Source of the DNA: Myroides phaeus
GTDB lineage: Bacteria; Bacteroidota; Bacteroidia; Flavobacteriales; Flavobacteriaceae
NCBI RefSeq assembly: GCF_009799805.1
Contig: NZ_CP047050.1
Location: 2,618,001 to 2,682,000 of the forward strand
Direction: 5' to 3'
DNA length: 64,000 nt
The translations under genes were made by a program, and so were the position numbers. Below, piece by piece: positions 53,359 to 62,098 of the stretch (position 1 is the first letter of the stretch; the number at the start of each line of letters is the position of its first letter). The notes beneath the pieces are model-generated. The model was not told the DNA's origin, ran no database searches, and saw nothing but the letters and a program-made list of their open reading frames with translations.

Positions 53359-54870
53359 ATGACGAAAGAAGACTCGAGATTAGAGAGAATAAAATTCGCT
53401 CCGTATAGAGAACGAATTATTTCTGCAGAAGAAGCAGCTCTCCTAATTCATGATCAAGCTGTAGTTGGAGCTAGTGGCTTTACTAAAGCCGGTGATAGTA
53501 AATCTGTTTTACCAGCATTTGCTCAACGTGCAGCTGAAGAAAATGTTGCAATTACTTTAATTACTGGTGCATCATTAGGACAAACAACTGATGCTGATTT
53601 AGCAACAAATAATGCTCTAATTCGTAGAATGCCTTTTCAAGCTGATGCTGTTTTAAGAAAGTCTATTAATAGTGGACAGGTTAAATACATCGATCAGCAC
53701 TTGAGTGAAACAATAGAACAGTTACAAGAAAAACATATACCACAAGTAGACGTCGCTATTATCGAGGCTACTTATATTAATGAAGATGGTTTTATTATTC
53801 CTACTACTTCTATTGGAAACTCAGCGTACTTTGCAAGTGTTGCAAAGAAAATTATCATTGAGGTAAACTCTGCTATTCCATTGAGTATTGAGGGTATCCA
53901 CGACAACTGTGTGCCTATTAAACAACCTCGTAGAGAGATTATCCCTATTCACAATTGTGAAGATAGAATTGGAGAAACTTTCATTCGTTTAAACCCTGAT
54001 AATGTGGTTGGTATTGTATTTTCAAGTATTGAAGATACTCCTGCTCTATTGCCAGAACCAGACGTTAAAACTTCTGCCATTTCAGGTCACTTATTAAAGT
54101 TCTTCGAAGAAGAAGTGAAAAAAGGAAAGCTAACACATTCTCTACTTCCACTTCAAGCTGGTATTGGTAAAGTAGCTAATGCTGTTTTAACTGGATTTAT
54201 TGATGGTCCTTTTAAAGACCTTACAATGTACTCTGAAGTATTGCAAGACAGTACTTTTGATTTAATTGATTCTGGTAAAATGGTATTTGCTTCAGGTTCG
54301 TCTATTACAGTAACAGAAGAATGCTATGAAAGATTAATTAAGAACTTTGACCAATATAAAGACAAGCTTGTTTTAAGACCACAAAATATCAGTAATGCTC
54401 CTGAGGTAATCCGTAGATTGGGTATTATTGCAATTAACACAGCTATTGAATTTGATATTTACGGTAACGTAAACTCTACTCATATTGGTGGTAGTAAAAT
54501 GATGAACGGTATTGGTGGTTCTGGAGATTTCGCAAGAAATGCTTATTTAAGTATCTTCGTTACACAAGCTGCTTCTAAAGAAAACAACGTTATATCTCAC
54601 GTGTTACCAATGGTTTCACATACAGACCATACAGAACATGATGTTGATATCTTAGTTACAGACCAAGGTTTAGCAGACTTAAGAGGTTTATCGCCAAGAG
54701 AACGCGCCGAAGTTATTATAGAAAACTGTGCTCATCCTGATTACAAAGCTGAACTAAGAGATTACTTTGAAAGAGCAAAACTAAATCAAGGACATACTCC
54801 TCACATTTTAGAAGAAGCTTTCAAATTCCACATTAGATTTAAAGATAAAGGTTCTATGAAACCTGAATAA
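53359..54870 (+). CDS. succinate CoA-transferase (acetyl-CoA hydrolase/transferase family)
   Basis: A 503-residue CoA-transferase of the Cat1/AarC type. The catalytic glutamate is Glu293 in MYSEVLQD, matching Glu294 of Acetobacter AarC. The glycine-rich GGSGDFARNAYLS block that binds CoA lies near residue 390. It probably moves CoA between succinyl-CoA and acetate, linking acetate and the TCA cycle. It is preceded by a long gap and followed by its own terminator. Confidence 0.9.
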   Translation: MTKEDSRLERIKFAPYRERIISAEEAALLIHDQAVVGASGFTKAGDSKSVLPAFAQRAAEENVAITLITGASLGQTTDADLATNNALIRRMPFQADAVLRKSINSGQVKYIDQHLSETIEQLQEKHIPQVDVAIIEATYINEDGFIIPTTSIGNSAYFASVAKKIIIEVNSAIPLSIEGIHDNCVPIKQPRREIIPIHNCEDRIGETFIRLNPDNVVGIVFSSIEDTPALLPEPDVKTSAISGHLLKFFEEEVKKGKLTHSLLPLQAGIGKVANAVLTGFIDGPFKDLTMYSEVLQDSTFDLIDSGKMVFASGSSITVTEECYERLIKNFDQYKDKLVLRPQNISNAPEVIRRLGIIAINTAIEFDIYGNVNSTHIGGSKMMNGIGGSGDFARNAYLSIFVTQAASKENNVISHVLPMVSHTDHTEHDVDILVTDQGLADLRGLSPRERAEVIIENCAHPDYKAELRDYFERAKLNQGHTPHILEEAFKFHIRFKDKGSMKPE

Positions 54871-54874
54871 AACA

Positions 54875-54913
54875 CCAAAAATCTCTACTGTTTTCTATAG
54901 TAGAGATTTTTTT
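54875..54913 (+). terminator. terminator of the CoA-transferase gene
   Basis: AAAAATCTCTACT (54877-54889) pairs with AGTAGAGATTTTT (54899-54911), then T-run. Confidence 0.85.
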
Positions 54914-54954
54914 ATTTCTACCCATTTTATTCGCCAAAGCATTACGCATTTTAC

Positions 54955-54962
54955 TATCTTAG
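54955..54962 (+). promoter_or_regulatory. possible -7 box of the solute-binding-like gene
   Basis: TATCTTAG, one base off the consensus, 21 bp before ATG 54984. Confidence 0.3.
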
Positions 54963-54983
54963 CAGTAAAATGTATAAGTAAAA

Positions 54984-55829
54984 ATGAAAAAAGTAAATAT
55001 TATAGGAGTGCCAGAACATTTTAATCTTCCTTGGCACTTATGTATTGAAAACGGGGAATTTAATGAGCTTGGAATTGATTTACATTGGCAAGATATTCCT
55101 GAAGGAACAGGTAAAATGTGTCAAATGCTCCGCAATGAGGAAACTGATTTAGCTGTCATTCTGACTGAAGGGATTATCAAAGATATAATTGATGGTAACA
55201 ACTCTACAATTATTCAAGAATATGTGGCTTCTCCTCTACTTTGGGGAATACATGTTGCAGAAAACTCACCGTATACCAAAATAGAAGACCTAAAAGGAAA
55301 GAAAATTGCCATAAGTCGCTTCGGCTCAGGCTCTCATCTTATGGCTATCGTTCACGCTAAACTGATGAATTGGGATATCAATAGTTTAGAGTTTGTCATT
55401 GTAAACAATATAGATAATGCTGTGGTTGCACTTACTAATGGTGAGGCTGATTACTTTATGTGGGAACATTTTATGACTAAACCATTAGTTGACCAGAAAA
55501 TTTTTAGACGTTTAGGTGACTGCCCTACTCCCTGGCCTTCTTTTGTTGTAGTTGCAACTAAAACGTTTGCATCAAAAAACAAACGTTTAATAGACAACTT
55601 ATTGGAATGTATAAATATGACTACAAGTGAATTTAAACATATTCCAAGTATTGACAGAACTTTAGCAACTAAGTTTAATCTACAAATTGAAGATATCAAA
55701 GAATGGTTAATGATAACTAAATGGTCTCAAAAACAGCTTTCAGAGAAAAATTTTGACAAAGTTCAAACTCAATTGAAAGAATTAAACCTTATTCCACATA
55801 CTACAGATTACAAAAAAGTCGTTCTATAA
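54984..55829 (+). CDS. cytosolic solute-binding-like protein (PBP2, Ca3427-like)
   Basis: A 281-residue periplasmic-binding-fold type II protein with no signal peptide, so it is probably cytosolic. Motifs: GVPEHFNLPWHLCIENGEF, DLAVILTEGIIKDI, then IEDLKGKKIAISRFGSGSH and ADYFMWEHFMTKP. It resembles the PBP2_Ca3427-like family, whose role is not known; no ABC permease or ATPase is nearby. It begins a set with the transglutaminase and DUF423 genes (15 and 8 bp gaps). Confidence 0.75.
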   Translation: MKKVNIIGVPEHFNLPWHLCIENGEFNELGIDLHWQDIPEGTGKMCQMLRNEETDLAVILTEGIIKDIIDGNNSTIIQEYVASPLLWGIHVAENSPYTKIEDLKGKKIAISRFGSGSHLMAIVHAKLMNWDINSLEFVIVNNIDNAVVALTNGEADYFMWEHFMTKPLVDQKIFRRLGDCPTPWPSFVVVATKTFASKNKRLIDNLLECINMTTSEFKHIPSIDRTLATKFNLQIEDIKEWLMITKWSQKQLSEKNFDKVQTQLKELNLIPHTTDYKKVVL

Positions 55830-55844
55830 TAGAGCAAATATAAA

Positions 55845-56786
55845 ATGACGCATAATCAAGAATTGAATAACTCCTCAAAAAAGAAATGGTATATGTACCT
55901 AAGGCTTCCGAAGCCTTGGGACAATATTGTTATACTTATTCTTAACGTCTTGATTACGATTCCTATCTTTATAATTGCACATCAAAACTTAATTGATCCA
56001 GACTGGCAATATCATATTGACCGTGTTGTCCTATTTATCGCTATTGTAGCCGTATTACAATTTTTGCTACAAAAAATGAAAACAGTTTTATTTATTCTTA
56101 TTTTCATTTATTTAGGAGCTTTAATTTATGGATCGTTATTTGGAGGCTATGGATATAATTCCGTTTATGAAGATTACAGAGCAATGATATTTTCAATGGC
56201 AGAAAATCCTTCTCCACAAGATATTATTATCTCCAAACTACTCCCTTTTCCTAATAAGAGTAAGGTTATAAGTGCTATTGAATACGATAAACCAGAAGTA
56301 AGAAACTTTGCTTTAGCTACTACAAGAAAGCATTTTACAAATGTGCCAAATGCTTATCAATATCGTCAAATTATTCAATCAATGGCTATATTTAAAGAGG
56401 TGAGATCACGATGGAACTATGTAAATGATCCAAAAGGTAGAGAATATATTGCTACGGCTTCTGAATCATTACAACACTTCTCAGGCGATTGTGACGACTA
56501 CTCAATTTTAATGGCAGCATTAATTAGAGCAATTGGCGGAACTCCAAGATTAATACATACTAAAGAACATATGTATCCTGAAATGTTGATTCCTAATAAA
56601 GGAGATTTAGAACAAGTGATATATCTAATTAAGCAGGAACTATTCAAAGAAGAAAGTAAAGGAAAAGAAATTCATTATCACATAGACGAACGTGGACAAA
56701 TCTGGCTAAATTTAGATTACACAGCAAGATATCCTGGAGGCCCATTTATGTCTGAAGAAATATTAGGACAACTAACTTTAAATTAA
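55845..56786 (+). CDS. transglutaminase-like membrane protein
   Basis: A 313-residue protein with about three N-terminal transmembrane segments (about 28-47, 64-80, 82-102) and a C-terminal transglutaminase-like domain. The catalytic Cys216 lies in SGDCDDYS; the following His and Asp are likely in RLIHTKEH and LNLDYTA. Bacterial transglutaminase-like proteins usually act as proteases or in cross-linking; the activity here is not known. It is in the same operon as the flanking genes. Confidence 0.8.
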   Translation: MTHNQELNNSSKKKWYMYLRLPKPWDNIVILILNVLITIPIFIIAHQNLIDPDWQYHIDRVVLFIAIVAVLQFLLQKMKTVLFILIFIYLGALIYGSLFGGYGYNSVYEDYRAMIFSMAENPSPQDIIISKLLPFPNKSKVISAIEYDKPEVRNFALATTRKHFTNVPNAYQYRQIIQSMAIFKEVRSRWNYVNDPKGREYIATASESLQHFSGDCDDYSILMAALIRAIGGTPRLIHTKEHMYPEMLIPNKGDLEQVIYLIKQELFKEESKGKEIHYHIDERGQIWLNLDYTARYPGGPFMSEEILGQLTLN

Positions 56787-56794
56787 TTTATAAT

Positions 56795-57178
56795 ATGCTA
56801 ATCACAAATACAACTCCACTTATAATCGGTTCTATCTATGGCGCTCTTGCTATCATATTTGGAGCATTTGGAGCACACGCTCTAAAAAAACATATGAATA
56901 AGGACCAGCTTGAAAGTTTTGAAGTAGGCGTAAAATATCAAATGTATCATGCTATTCTTCTATTGATTCTTGGTTTAATGCCAAATGCCGAAATTATACG
57001 ACACGCAAGTAATATAATCAGTATTGGAGTTTTACTTTTTTCTTTCAGTATTTACGGACTAACATTGAGTGGAACTTTTGGAAAAAAAATTAAAATATTA
57101 GGTCCTATCACTCCAATTGGTGGACTTTGTATGGTCATTGGATGGTTAATGTTATTATACTATTTCATCACTCTATAA
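56795..57178 (+). CDS. DUF423 family membrane protein
   Basis: A 127-residue protein with four hydrophobic segments and the family start SIYGALAIIFGAFGAHALKK, followed by FEVGVKYQMYHAILLL. DUF423 (YgdD-like) proteins are widespread inner-membrane proteins of unknown function. Last gene of the three-gene set. Confidence 0.88.
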   Translation: MLITNTTPLIIGSIYGALAIIFGAFGAHALKKHMNKDQLESFEVGVKYQMYHAILLLILGLMPNAEIIRHASNIISIGVLLFSFSIYGLTLSGTFGKKIKILGPITPIGGLCMVIGWLMLLYYFITL

Positions 57179-57219
57179 GTCTTTAAAACTAAAACAAGTA
57201 CAACTTCTACTATTTTCAG

Positions 57220-57227
57220 TATATTTG
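57220..57227 (+). promoter_or_regulatory. -7 box of the first TlpA-like gene
   Basis: TATATTTG, 54 bp before ATG 57282. No -33 TTG found. Confidence 0.4.
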
Positions 57228-57281
57228 TTAAAAAGTAGAACATACTTTATATTAAAAACCCTATAAAATAATTATAATTAA

Positions 57282-58406
57282 ATGAAAAAAGTATTTACAT
57301 TACTTGGAGCTGCTACAATTCTGGCTTCTTGTGGAGATTCTAATTCATACACAATAAACGGTGATGCGAATGGAATTAATGACGGAACAAAAGTTTATAT
57401 TGAAAAAATAGACGTTACAACAGGTATGCCAATAAAGGTAGATTCTACTGAAGTGAAAAACAACGCTTTCGCTTTTAAAGGAAAAGCCGATAATATTGAG
57501 CAAAGCTTTATAACATTCTCTGAACAAGAAGGTAGAGTTCCATTTATACTTGAAAAAGGAAATATAGCTTTTACTTATAATTTAGAAGATATTACTAAAA
57601 GTGGAGCAACAGGAACAAAAAATAATGATGAGTTTTCAGCTTTTTCTAAAAAAGCAGAAGAACTAAACAAAAACATTATTCAATATCAAGCTGACAATCA
57701 AATTGCTTTTATGCAAGCTAAAGAAAAAGAAGATAGAGAAGCTGCAGAAGGTATCATCAATGGTTTTATGAAATTAGCTGAGAAGTTAGAAGATTATACA
57801 GATGAGTATATCGATCAGAACCCTAATTCTTACACTACACTAACTATATTAGCTCAGAATGCTTCTTCTGGGGTTTTTCAAAAAGAAGAATTAATTGAAA
57901 AATACAATAAGTTTGATAAAGCATTACAAGAAACAACTATCGGTAAAGCATTCAAAGTTATGTTAGATGAAATGCCTGACGCTAAAATTAAAATAGGAGA
58001 CAAAGCACCTGACTTTTCTGCTAAAAGTCCTGAAGGAAATACAATTTCTTTAAAAGAAAGTCTTGGTAAAGTTACAATCATAGACTTCTGGGCTTCTTGG
58101 TGTGGTCCTTGTAGAGCTGAAAATCCAAAAGTTGTAGCAATTTATAATCAATATCACGATAAGGGTTTAAACATTATTGGAGTATCTTTAGATAAAGATA
58201 AAGACAAATGGATTGAAGCTATTGCTAAAGATAAATTAGCTTGGAATCATATTTCAAACTTAATGTTTTGGCAAGACCCTATCGCTCAAGAATATGAAAT
58301 TAAAGCTATCCCTGCTACTTTTATCTTAGATGAAAATGGTGTAGTAGTAGCTAAAAACCTAAGAGGTAAAAAATTAGAAGCTAAAATTCAAGAATTATTA
58401 AAATAA
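57282..58406 (+). CDS. DUF4369-TlpA lipoprotein disulfide reductase (WCGPC)
   Basis: A 374-residue lipoprotein (lipobox LASCGDS, Cys16). The N-terminal DUF4369 domain (about 20-120) and a helical linker precede a C-terminal TlpA-type thioredoxin domain with WCGPC (Cys274, Cys277), then the cis-proline AIPAT. It probably reduces disulfides in the periplasm, anchored to a membrane. The next gene is a tandem paralogue. Terminator at 58426-58470. Confidence 0.88.
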   Translation: MKKVFTLLGAATILASCGDSNSYTINGDANGINDGTKVYIEKIDVTTGMPIKVDSTEVKNNAFAFKGKADNIEQSFITFSEQEGRVPFILEKGNIAFTYNLEDITKSGATGTKNNDEFSAFSKKAEELNKNIIQYQADNQIAFMQAKEKEDREAAEGIINGFMKLAEKLEDYTDEYIDQNPNSYTTLTILAQNASSGVFQKEELIEKYNKFDKALQETTIGKAFKVMLDEMPDAKIKIGDKAPDFSAKSPEGNTISLKESLGKVTIIDFWASWCGPCRAENPKVVAIYNQYHDKGLNIIGVSLDKDKDKWIEAIAKDKLAWNHISNLMFWQDPIAQEYEIKAIPATFILDENGVVVAKNLRGKKLEAKIQELLK

Positions 58407-58425
58407 TTAATTTTGAATATAATAT

Positions 58426-58470
58426 AAAAAGGACGAATGGTTTAAAGCTAAAACTACTCGTCCTTTTTTT
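58426..58470 (+). terminator. terminator of the first TlpA-like gene
   Basis: AAAAAGGACGA (58426-58436) pairs with TCGTCCTTTTT (58458-58468), with partial pairing inside, followed by T. Confidence 0.7.
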
Positions 58471-58514
58471 ATTATATTTAGTGAGTTAAAAATCAAAATA
58501 ACTTTTTTAAAACA

Positions 58515-59627
58515 ATGAAATATACTTTATCTATTCTAATGGCTTTACTTCTTATGAGTTTTACACCAAAAGAGAAGAATTATAAAATTATAGGACAAAC
58601 AACAAATGTAAAAGAAGGAGAAATGGTTTACCTAAAAGTACTTGACTCCAATACACATCAATTTATTTCTCTTGACTCTACTCCTATTCATAAAGAAAAA
58701 TTTGAATTTAAAGGAAAGTCAGAAAGGCCTTTATATAGTATGATTATGCTTTCTGAAGATATAAATGACATAATCATTTTAGAAGAAGGCACAATCAATG
58801 TTAAGCTAAACACCAACAAATTAGACTCTAACAGCGTCTTAGGTACTAAAAATAACGATGAATTAAGTAACTTTTATATCAAAGTTAAAAAGTACCAAAA
58901 AGAAGCAAAAGAATATCAAGATAAAAATCAAGATGCTTTAACTTCTGCTATTAAAGATAATGACACTATTACTTTAAGAAGATTATCTAATGAGTTTAAA
59001 GGATATGTTGAAAATATCAATAATGCAATAACTTATCAAGTCAATACAAACCCTAAGTCAATGACAAGTGCTATTGTAATTTATCAACGTCTACAAAATA
59101 ATAATATTGAAATACAAGAAGCGACAGCATTCTACAACAACCTTAATGAAGATATTAAAGCTACAAATCTCGGAGAAGCTATAAAACATATTCTTGAAAA
59201 GCAACAATCATCCAAAATGGTAATTGGCAGTAAAATGCCTAACCTGGAGGGATGGAATCAAGATAATGAAAAAATCACTTTATATGATACTTCAGCAAAA
59301 GCTACAATTGTACATTTTTGGGCTCCTTGGTGCTCTTCTTGTCACGAAACATTACCTAAAGTAAAAGAGCTAAATAATAATTTTAAAAATAAAGGTCTAA
59401 AAATCTTTAGTGTTGGCTTAACAGAAGACAAAATTGATTGGAAAAACACTATAAGTAAAGAAAACCTATCATGGTCACATATTCTTGATACTCAAGATTA
59501 TGCTTCTAAATTTGGTATTCGTTCTATTCCTACAATTTATGTATTAGATCAAAACGGAGTTATTATCGAAACAAATCATTTAGAAAATAACTTGAATAGT
59601 ATAATAGAAGATTTAATAACAAAATAA
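58515..59627 (+). CDS. DUF4369-TlpA paralogue with WCSSC
   Basis: A 370-residue tandem paralogue of the preceding gene, with the same order (signal, DUF4369-like domain, linker, thioredoxin domain). Three differences: it lacks a lipobox Cys (the signal ends LMSFTPKEKN), so it is likely soluble in the periplasm; the redox motif is WCSSC (Cys273, Cys276) instead of WCGPC; and the cis-proline is SIPTI. The dithiol with Ser-Ser is rare and may shift the redox potential. It has its own terminator. Confidence 0.85.
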   Translation: MKYTLSILMALLLMSFTPKEKNYKIIGQTTNVKEGEMVYLKVLDSNTHQFISLDSTPIHKEKFEFKGKSERPLYSMIMLSEDINDIIILEEGTINVKLNTNKLDSNSVLGTKNNDELSNFYIKVKKYQKEAKEYQDKNQDALTSAIKDNDTITLRRLSNEFKGYVENINNAITYQVNTNPKSMTSAIVIYQRLQNNNIEIQEATAFYNNLNEDIKATNLGEAIKHILEKQQSSKMVIGSKMPNLEGWNQDNEKITLYDTSAKATIVHFWAPWCSSCHETLPKVKELNNNFKNKGLKIFSVGLTEDKIDWKNTISKENLSWSHILDTQDYASKFGIRSIPTIYVLDQNGVIIETNHLENNLNSIIEDLITK

Positions 59628-59643
59628 TTGATTATTTTAATGT

Positions 59644-59679
59644 AAACTCCTTTTCAAAAACATAAAAAGGAGTTTTTTT
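59644..59679 (+). terminator. terminator of the second TlpA-like gene
   Basis: AAACTCCTTTT (59644-59654) pairs with AAAAGGAGTTT (59665-59675), then T-run. Confidence 0.8.
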
Positions 59680-59844
59680 ATTATAATAAACTATGTAATT
59701 ATATTAAAAACCATCTAACTAAAAATCAACACTATAGATTTAAAATAATATACAATTTAACCATTGCTTTCTTGAAATTAATAAGAGTCTATTACTTCTA
59801 TAAAAGTCACCCTATCTTTAAATAGTAAAATAATTAAGGTGTTT

Positions 59845-59870
59845 TGTAACAAAATGATAAAACTTCCGTC
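59845..59870 (+). promoter_or_regulatory. possible ECF promoter of the sigma factor gene
   Basis: TGTAAC at 59845-59850 and CGTC at 59867-59870, spacing 16 nt. This is the GTAAC/CGTC pattern of extracytoplasmic-function promoters. It suggests autoregulation; the ATG at 59880 lies close to the expected start site. Confidence 0.4.
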
Positions 59871-59879
59871 CAATAGCAT

Positions 59880-60374
59880 ATGAACAAAAAATTTGAAACA
59901 GAATTTGTAACCTTATTGGATAAGAACCAAAATCTTATCCATAAAGTTTGTCGCCTATATACAGTTGACGAAGCTTCTCACAAGGATTTGTTTCAAGAAA
60001 TTTCTATTCAATTATGGAACGCATATCCCAAATTTAGAGGAGACTCAAAATTTACTACTTGGGCTTATCGCGTAGCATTAAATACTGCCATTTCTTTATA
60101 TCGAAAGAAAAAACGCGATATAAATACTATTCCATTTGACACAGCAAACTATAAATTTGAGTATTCAGAATACAATTATCAAGAAGAAGAACAACTCAAA
60201 TCATTGTATAAAGCCTTACATCAGCTTAATGACATTGAAAAAGCTTTAGTTTTCATGTATCTCGAAGACAAAAACTATGAAGAAATAGCTGAAACACTCG
60301 GTATTAGTGAAGTAAATGCGAGAGTTAAAATGAATAGAATTAAATCAAAATTGAAAAAAATATTAAATCCATAG
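59880..60374 (+). CDS. ECF-type RNA polymerase sigma factor
   Basis: A 164-residue sigma-70 family protein of ECF size. Region 2: DLFQEISIQLWNAYPKF, then KFTTWAYRVALNTA. Region 4: LEDKNYEEIAETLGISEVNA, then RVKMNRIKSKLKK. No region 1.1 or 3. It is followed after 13 bp by a membrane protein that may regulate it. Target genes are unknown, but the upstream GTAAC/CGTC element is consistent with autoregulation. Confidence 0.9.
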   Translation: MNKKFETEFVTLLDKNQNLIHKVCRLYTVDEASHKDLFQEISIQLWNAYPKFRGDSKFTTWAYRVALNTAISLYRKKKRDINTIPFDTANYKFEYSEYNYQEEEQLKSLYKALHQLNDIEKALVFMYLEDKNYEEIAETLGISEVNARVKMNRIKSKLKKILNP

Positions 60375-60387
60375 AAGCTATACGAAT

Positions 60388-61002
60388 ATGAAGGAGTTAG
60401 ATTTATTGAAAAAACACTGGAATGAAAACCAGAATTTTCCAAAAATATCAGTTCAAGAAATACACAAAATGATACACAAAAAATCTTCATCTATAGTGAT
60501 GTGGATATTTGTCATTAGTATAGTTGAGTTTATATGCTTAAACCTACTTAGTGTTTTTTATTTTGATTCTGAAGCAGAAAACAAGCAAGAAACAGGCCCT
60601 GTATTCAATTTTTTAATTGAATACATTGATTATATATCGGTAATTACGTCAGTCTTTTTTATAATATTATTCTATCTGAATTATCGTAAAATATGTGTTG
60701 CCGATTCTACCAAAAAACTAATGACACATATTTTAAAAACCAAGCAGACAGTAAACTACTACATCTACACAAACCTTGGTATCTTAACAATTGCATTCTT
60801 AATTACAATTATTGATATACTTACAACTGATTTAAAATACAGCTCTAATATAACACTGACTATTGTTTTTATGGGTATCATTCTTTTTATATGTGCTACT
60901 TTCATATGCATCGTATGGCTTTATTATAAAGTGATTTACGGCTTCTTAATAAAGAAGTTAATGAAGAACTATAAAGAGCTGGAAAAAATAGAATACGAAT
61001 AA
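60388..61002 (+). CDS. membrane protein, possible anti-sigma factor
   Basis: A 204-residue protein with a ~30-residue N-terminal cytoplasmic part (LDLLKKHWNENQNFPKI) and four transmembrane segments (about 31-55, 75-92, 115-140, 155-180). The sequence does not match a named anti-sigma domain I know. Its place directly after an ECF sigma gene with no promoter between them suggests a membrane-bound regulator of that sigma factor, by context only. Confidence 0.6.
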   Translation: MKELDLLKKHWNENQNFPKISVQEIHKMIHKKSSSIVMWIFVISIVEFICLNLLSVFYFDSEAENKQETGPVFNFLIEYIDYISVITSVFFIILFYLNYRKICVADSTKKLMTHILKTKQTVNYYIYTNLGILTIAFLITIIDILTTDLKYSSNITLTIVFMGIILFICATFICIVWLYYKVIYGFLIKKLMKNYKELEKIEYE

Positions 61003-61049
61003 AGACATTTTGCCTTATTTTATTTAACTTACAGCAAAATAAACTAACA

Positions 61050-61991
61050 ATGACAATCACACAATTAATATATGTTTTAGCTGTTGCAGAACACAAAAAC
61101 TTTACCTTGGCAGCAGAAAAAACTTTTGTTACTCAGCCAACGTTGAGTATGCAAATACAAAAATTAGAAGAAGAATTAGAAATTCAAATATTTGATCGTA
61201 CAACTAAACCTATACAAGCTACTGCTATTGGACAAATCATTATTAAACAAGCACAGAAGATTGTTGATGAATCAGATAGAATTAAAGACTTAATAGATCA
61301 AGAAAAGGGATTTATTGGAGGAGAGTTTAAATTAGGAATAATACCGACTGTAGCTCCTACTTTATTGCCAATGTTCTTAAAAACATTTTTAAGTAAACAC
61401 GATAAAGTAAACTTAATTATAGAAGAATATACAACAGAAGAGATAATTCAAAAATTAAGAACGGGTTATTTAGATGCTGCAATTGTAGCTACACCATTAA
61501 TAGAGTCGGATATTAAAGAGCGTGTATTATACTATGAGCCATTTGTAGGATATATTCCACCAATGTTTCGTCAGAATATTGGCAAGGAACTAACAGCCGA
61601 TACACTTGATTTGAAAAAGCTTTTATTACTTCAAGACGGGCATTGTTTTAGAGATGGGATAATCAATATTTGCAATAATAAAATTGAAACTGAGTCTCGC
61701 AATTTTAAACTACAAAGTGGAAGTTTTGAAACATTAATAAACTTATCAAAAGAAGGTTTAGGCTACACCTTACTACCTTACTTACATACTTTAAGTCTTA
61801 ATAATGATGATCAAGCTAATTTAGTTCAGTTTACAGACCCTAAACCAGCAAGAGAAATTAGTTTAATATATACTAAAAATGAACTAAAAAAACAGATTAG
61901 TGATGCCTTATTTGATGTAATACAAAGTATTATACGAGGGGCAATTGCTTTTCAAGATGTCAAAATCATTAGTCCCAAAAAATCAAAGTAA
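61050..61991 (+). CDS. oxyR: hydrogen peroxide-sensing regulator OxyR
   Basis: A 313-residue LysR-type regulator with an N-terminal winged helix (FTLAAEKTFVTQPTLSMQIQK). The redox pair sits in DGHCFRDGIINIC as Cys199 and Cys208, the same residue numbers as the disulfide-forming cysteines of E. coli OxyR. The DGHC context is the OxyR hallmark. It probably activates peroxide defence genes; neither katA nor dps is in the window. It follows the sigma operon by 47 bp and may be separately transcribed. Terminator shared with the response regulator. Confidence 0.92.
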   Translation: MTITQLIYVLAVAEHKNFTLAAEKTFVTQPTLSMQIQKLEEELEIQIFDRTTKPIQATAIGQIIIKQAQKIVDESDRIKDLIDQEKGFIGGEFKLGIIPTVAPTLLPMFLKTFLSKHDKVNLIIEEYTTEEIIQKLRTGYLDAAIVATPLIESDIKERVLYYEPFVGYIPPMFRQNIGKELTADTLDLKKLLLLQDGHCFRDGIINICNNKIETESRNFKLQSGSFETLINLSKEGLGYTLLPYLHTLSLNNDDQANLVQFTDPKPAREISLIYTKNELKKQISDALFDVIQSIIRGAIAFQDVKIISPKKSK

Positions 61992-62045
61992 CTATATCTA
62001 TCAATAGTTACTATTCCTAAAATAAAGATACAGGATTAATAGTAT

Positions 62046-62083
62046 AAAAAAAGGGAAGCTATATATAGCTTCCCTTTTTTTAT
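62046..62083. terminator. bidirectional terminator, oxyR and the response regulator
   Basis: Stem AAAAAAAGGGAAGCTA (62046-62061) with TAGCTTCCCTTTTTTT (62066-62081), loop TATA. It works in both directions. Confidence 0.9.
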
Positions 62084-62098
62084 ATTTATCAATAAGGA

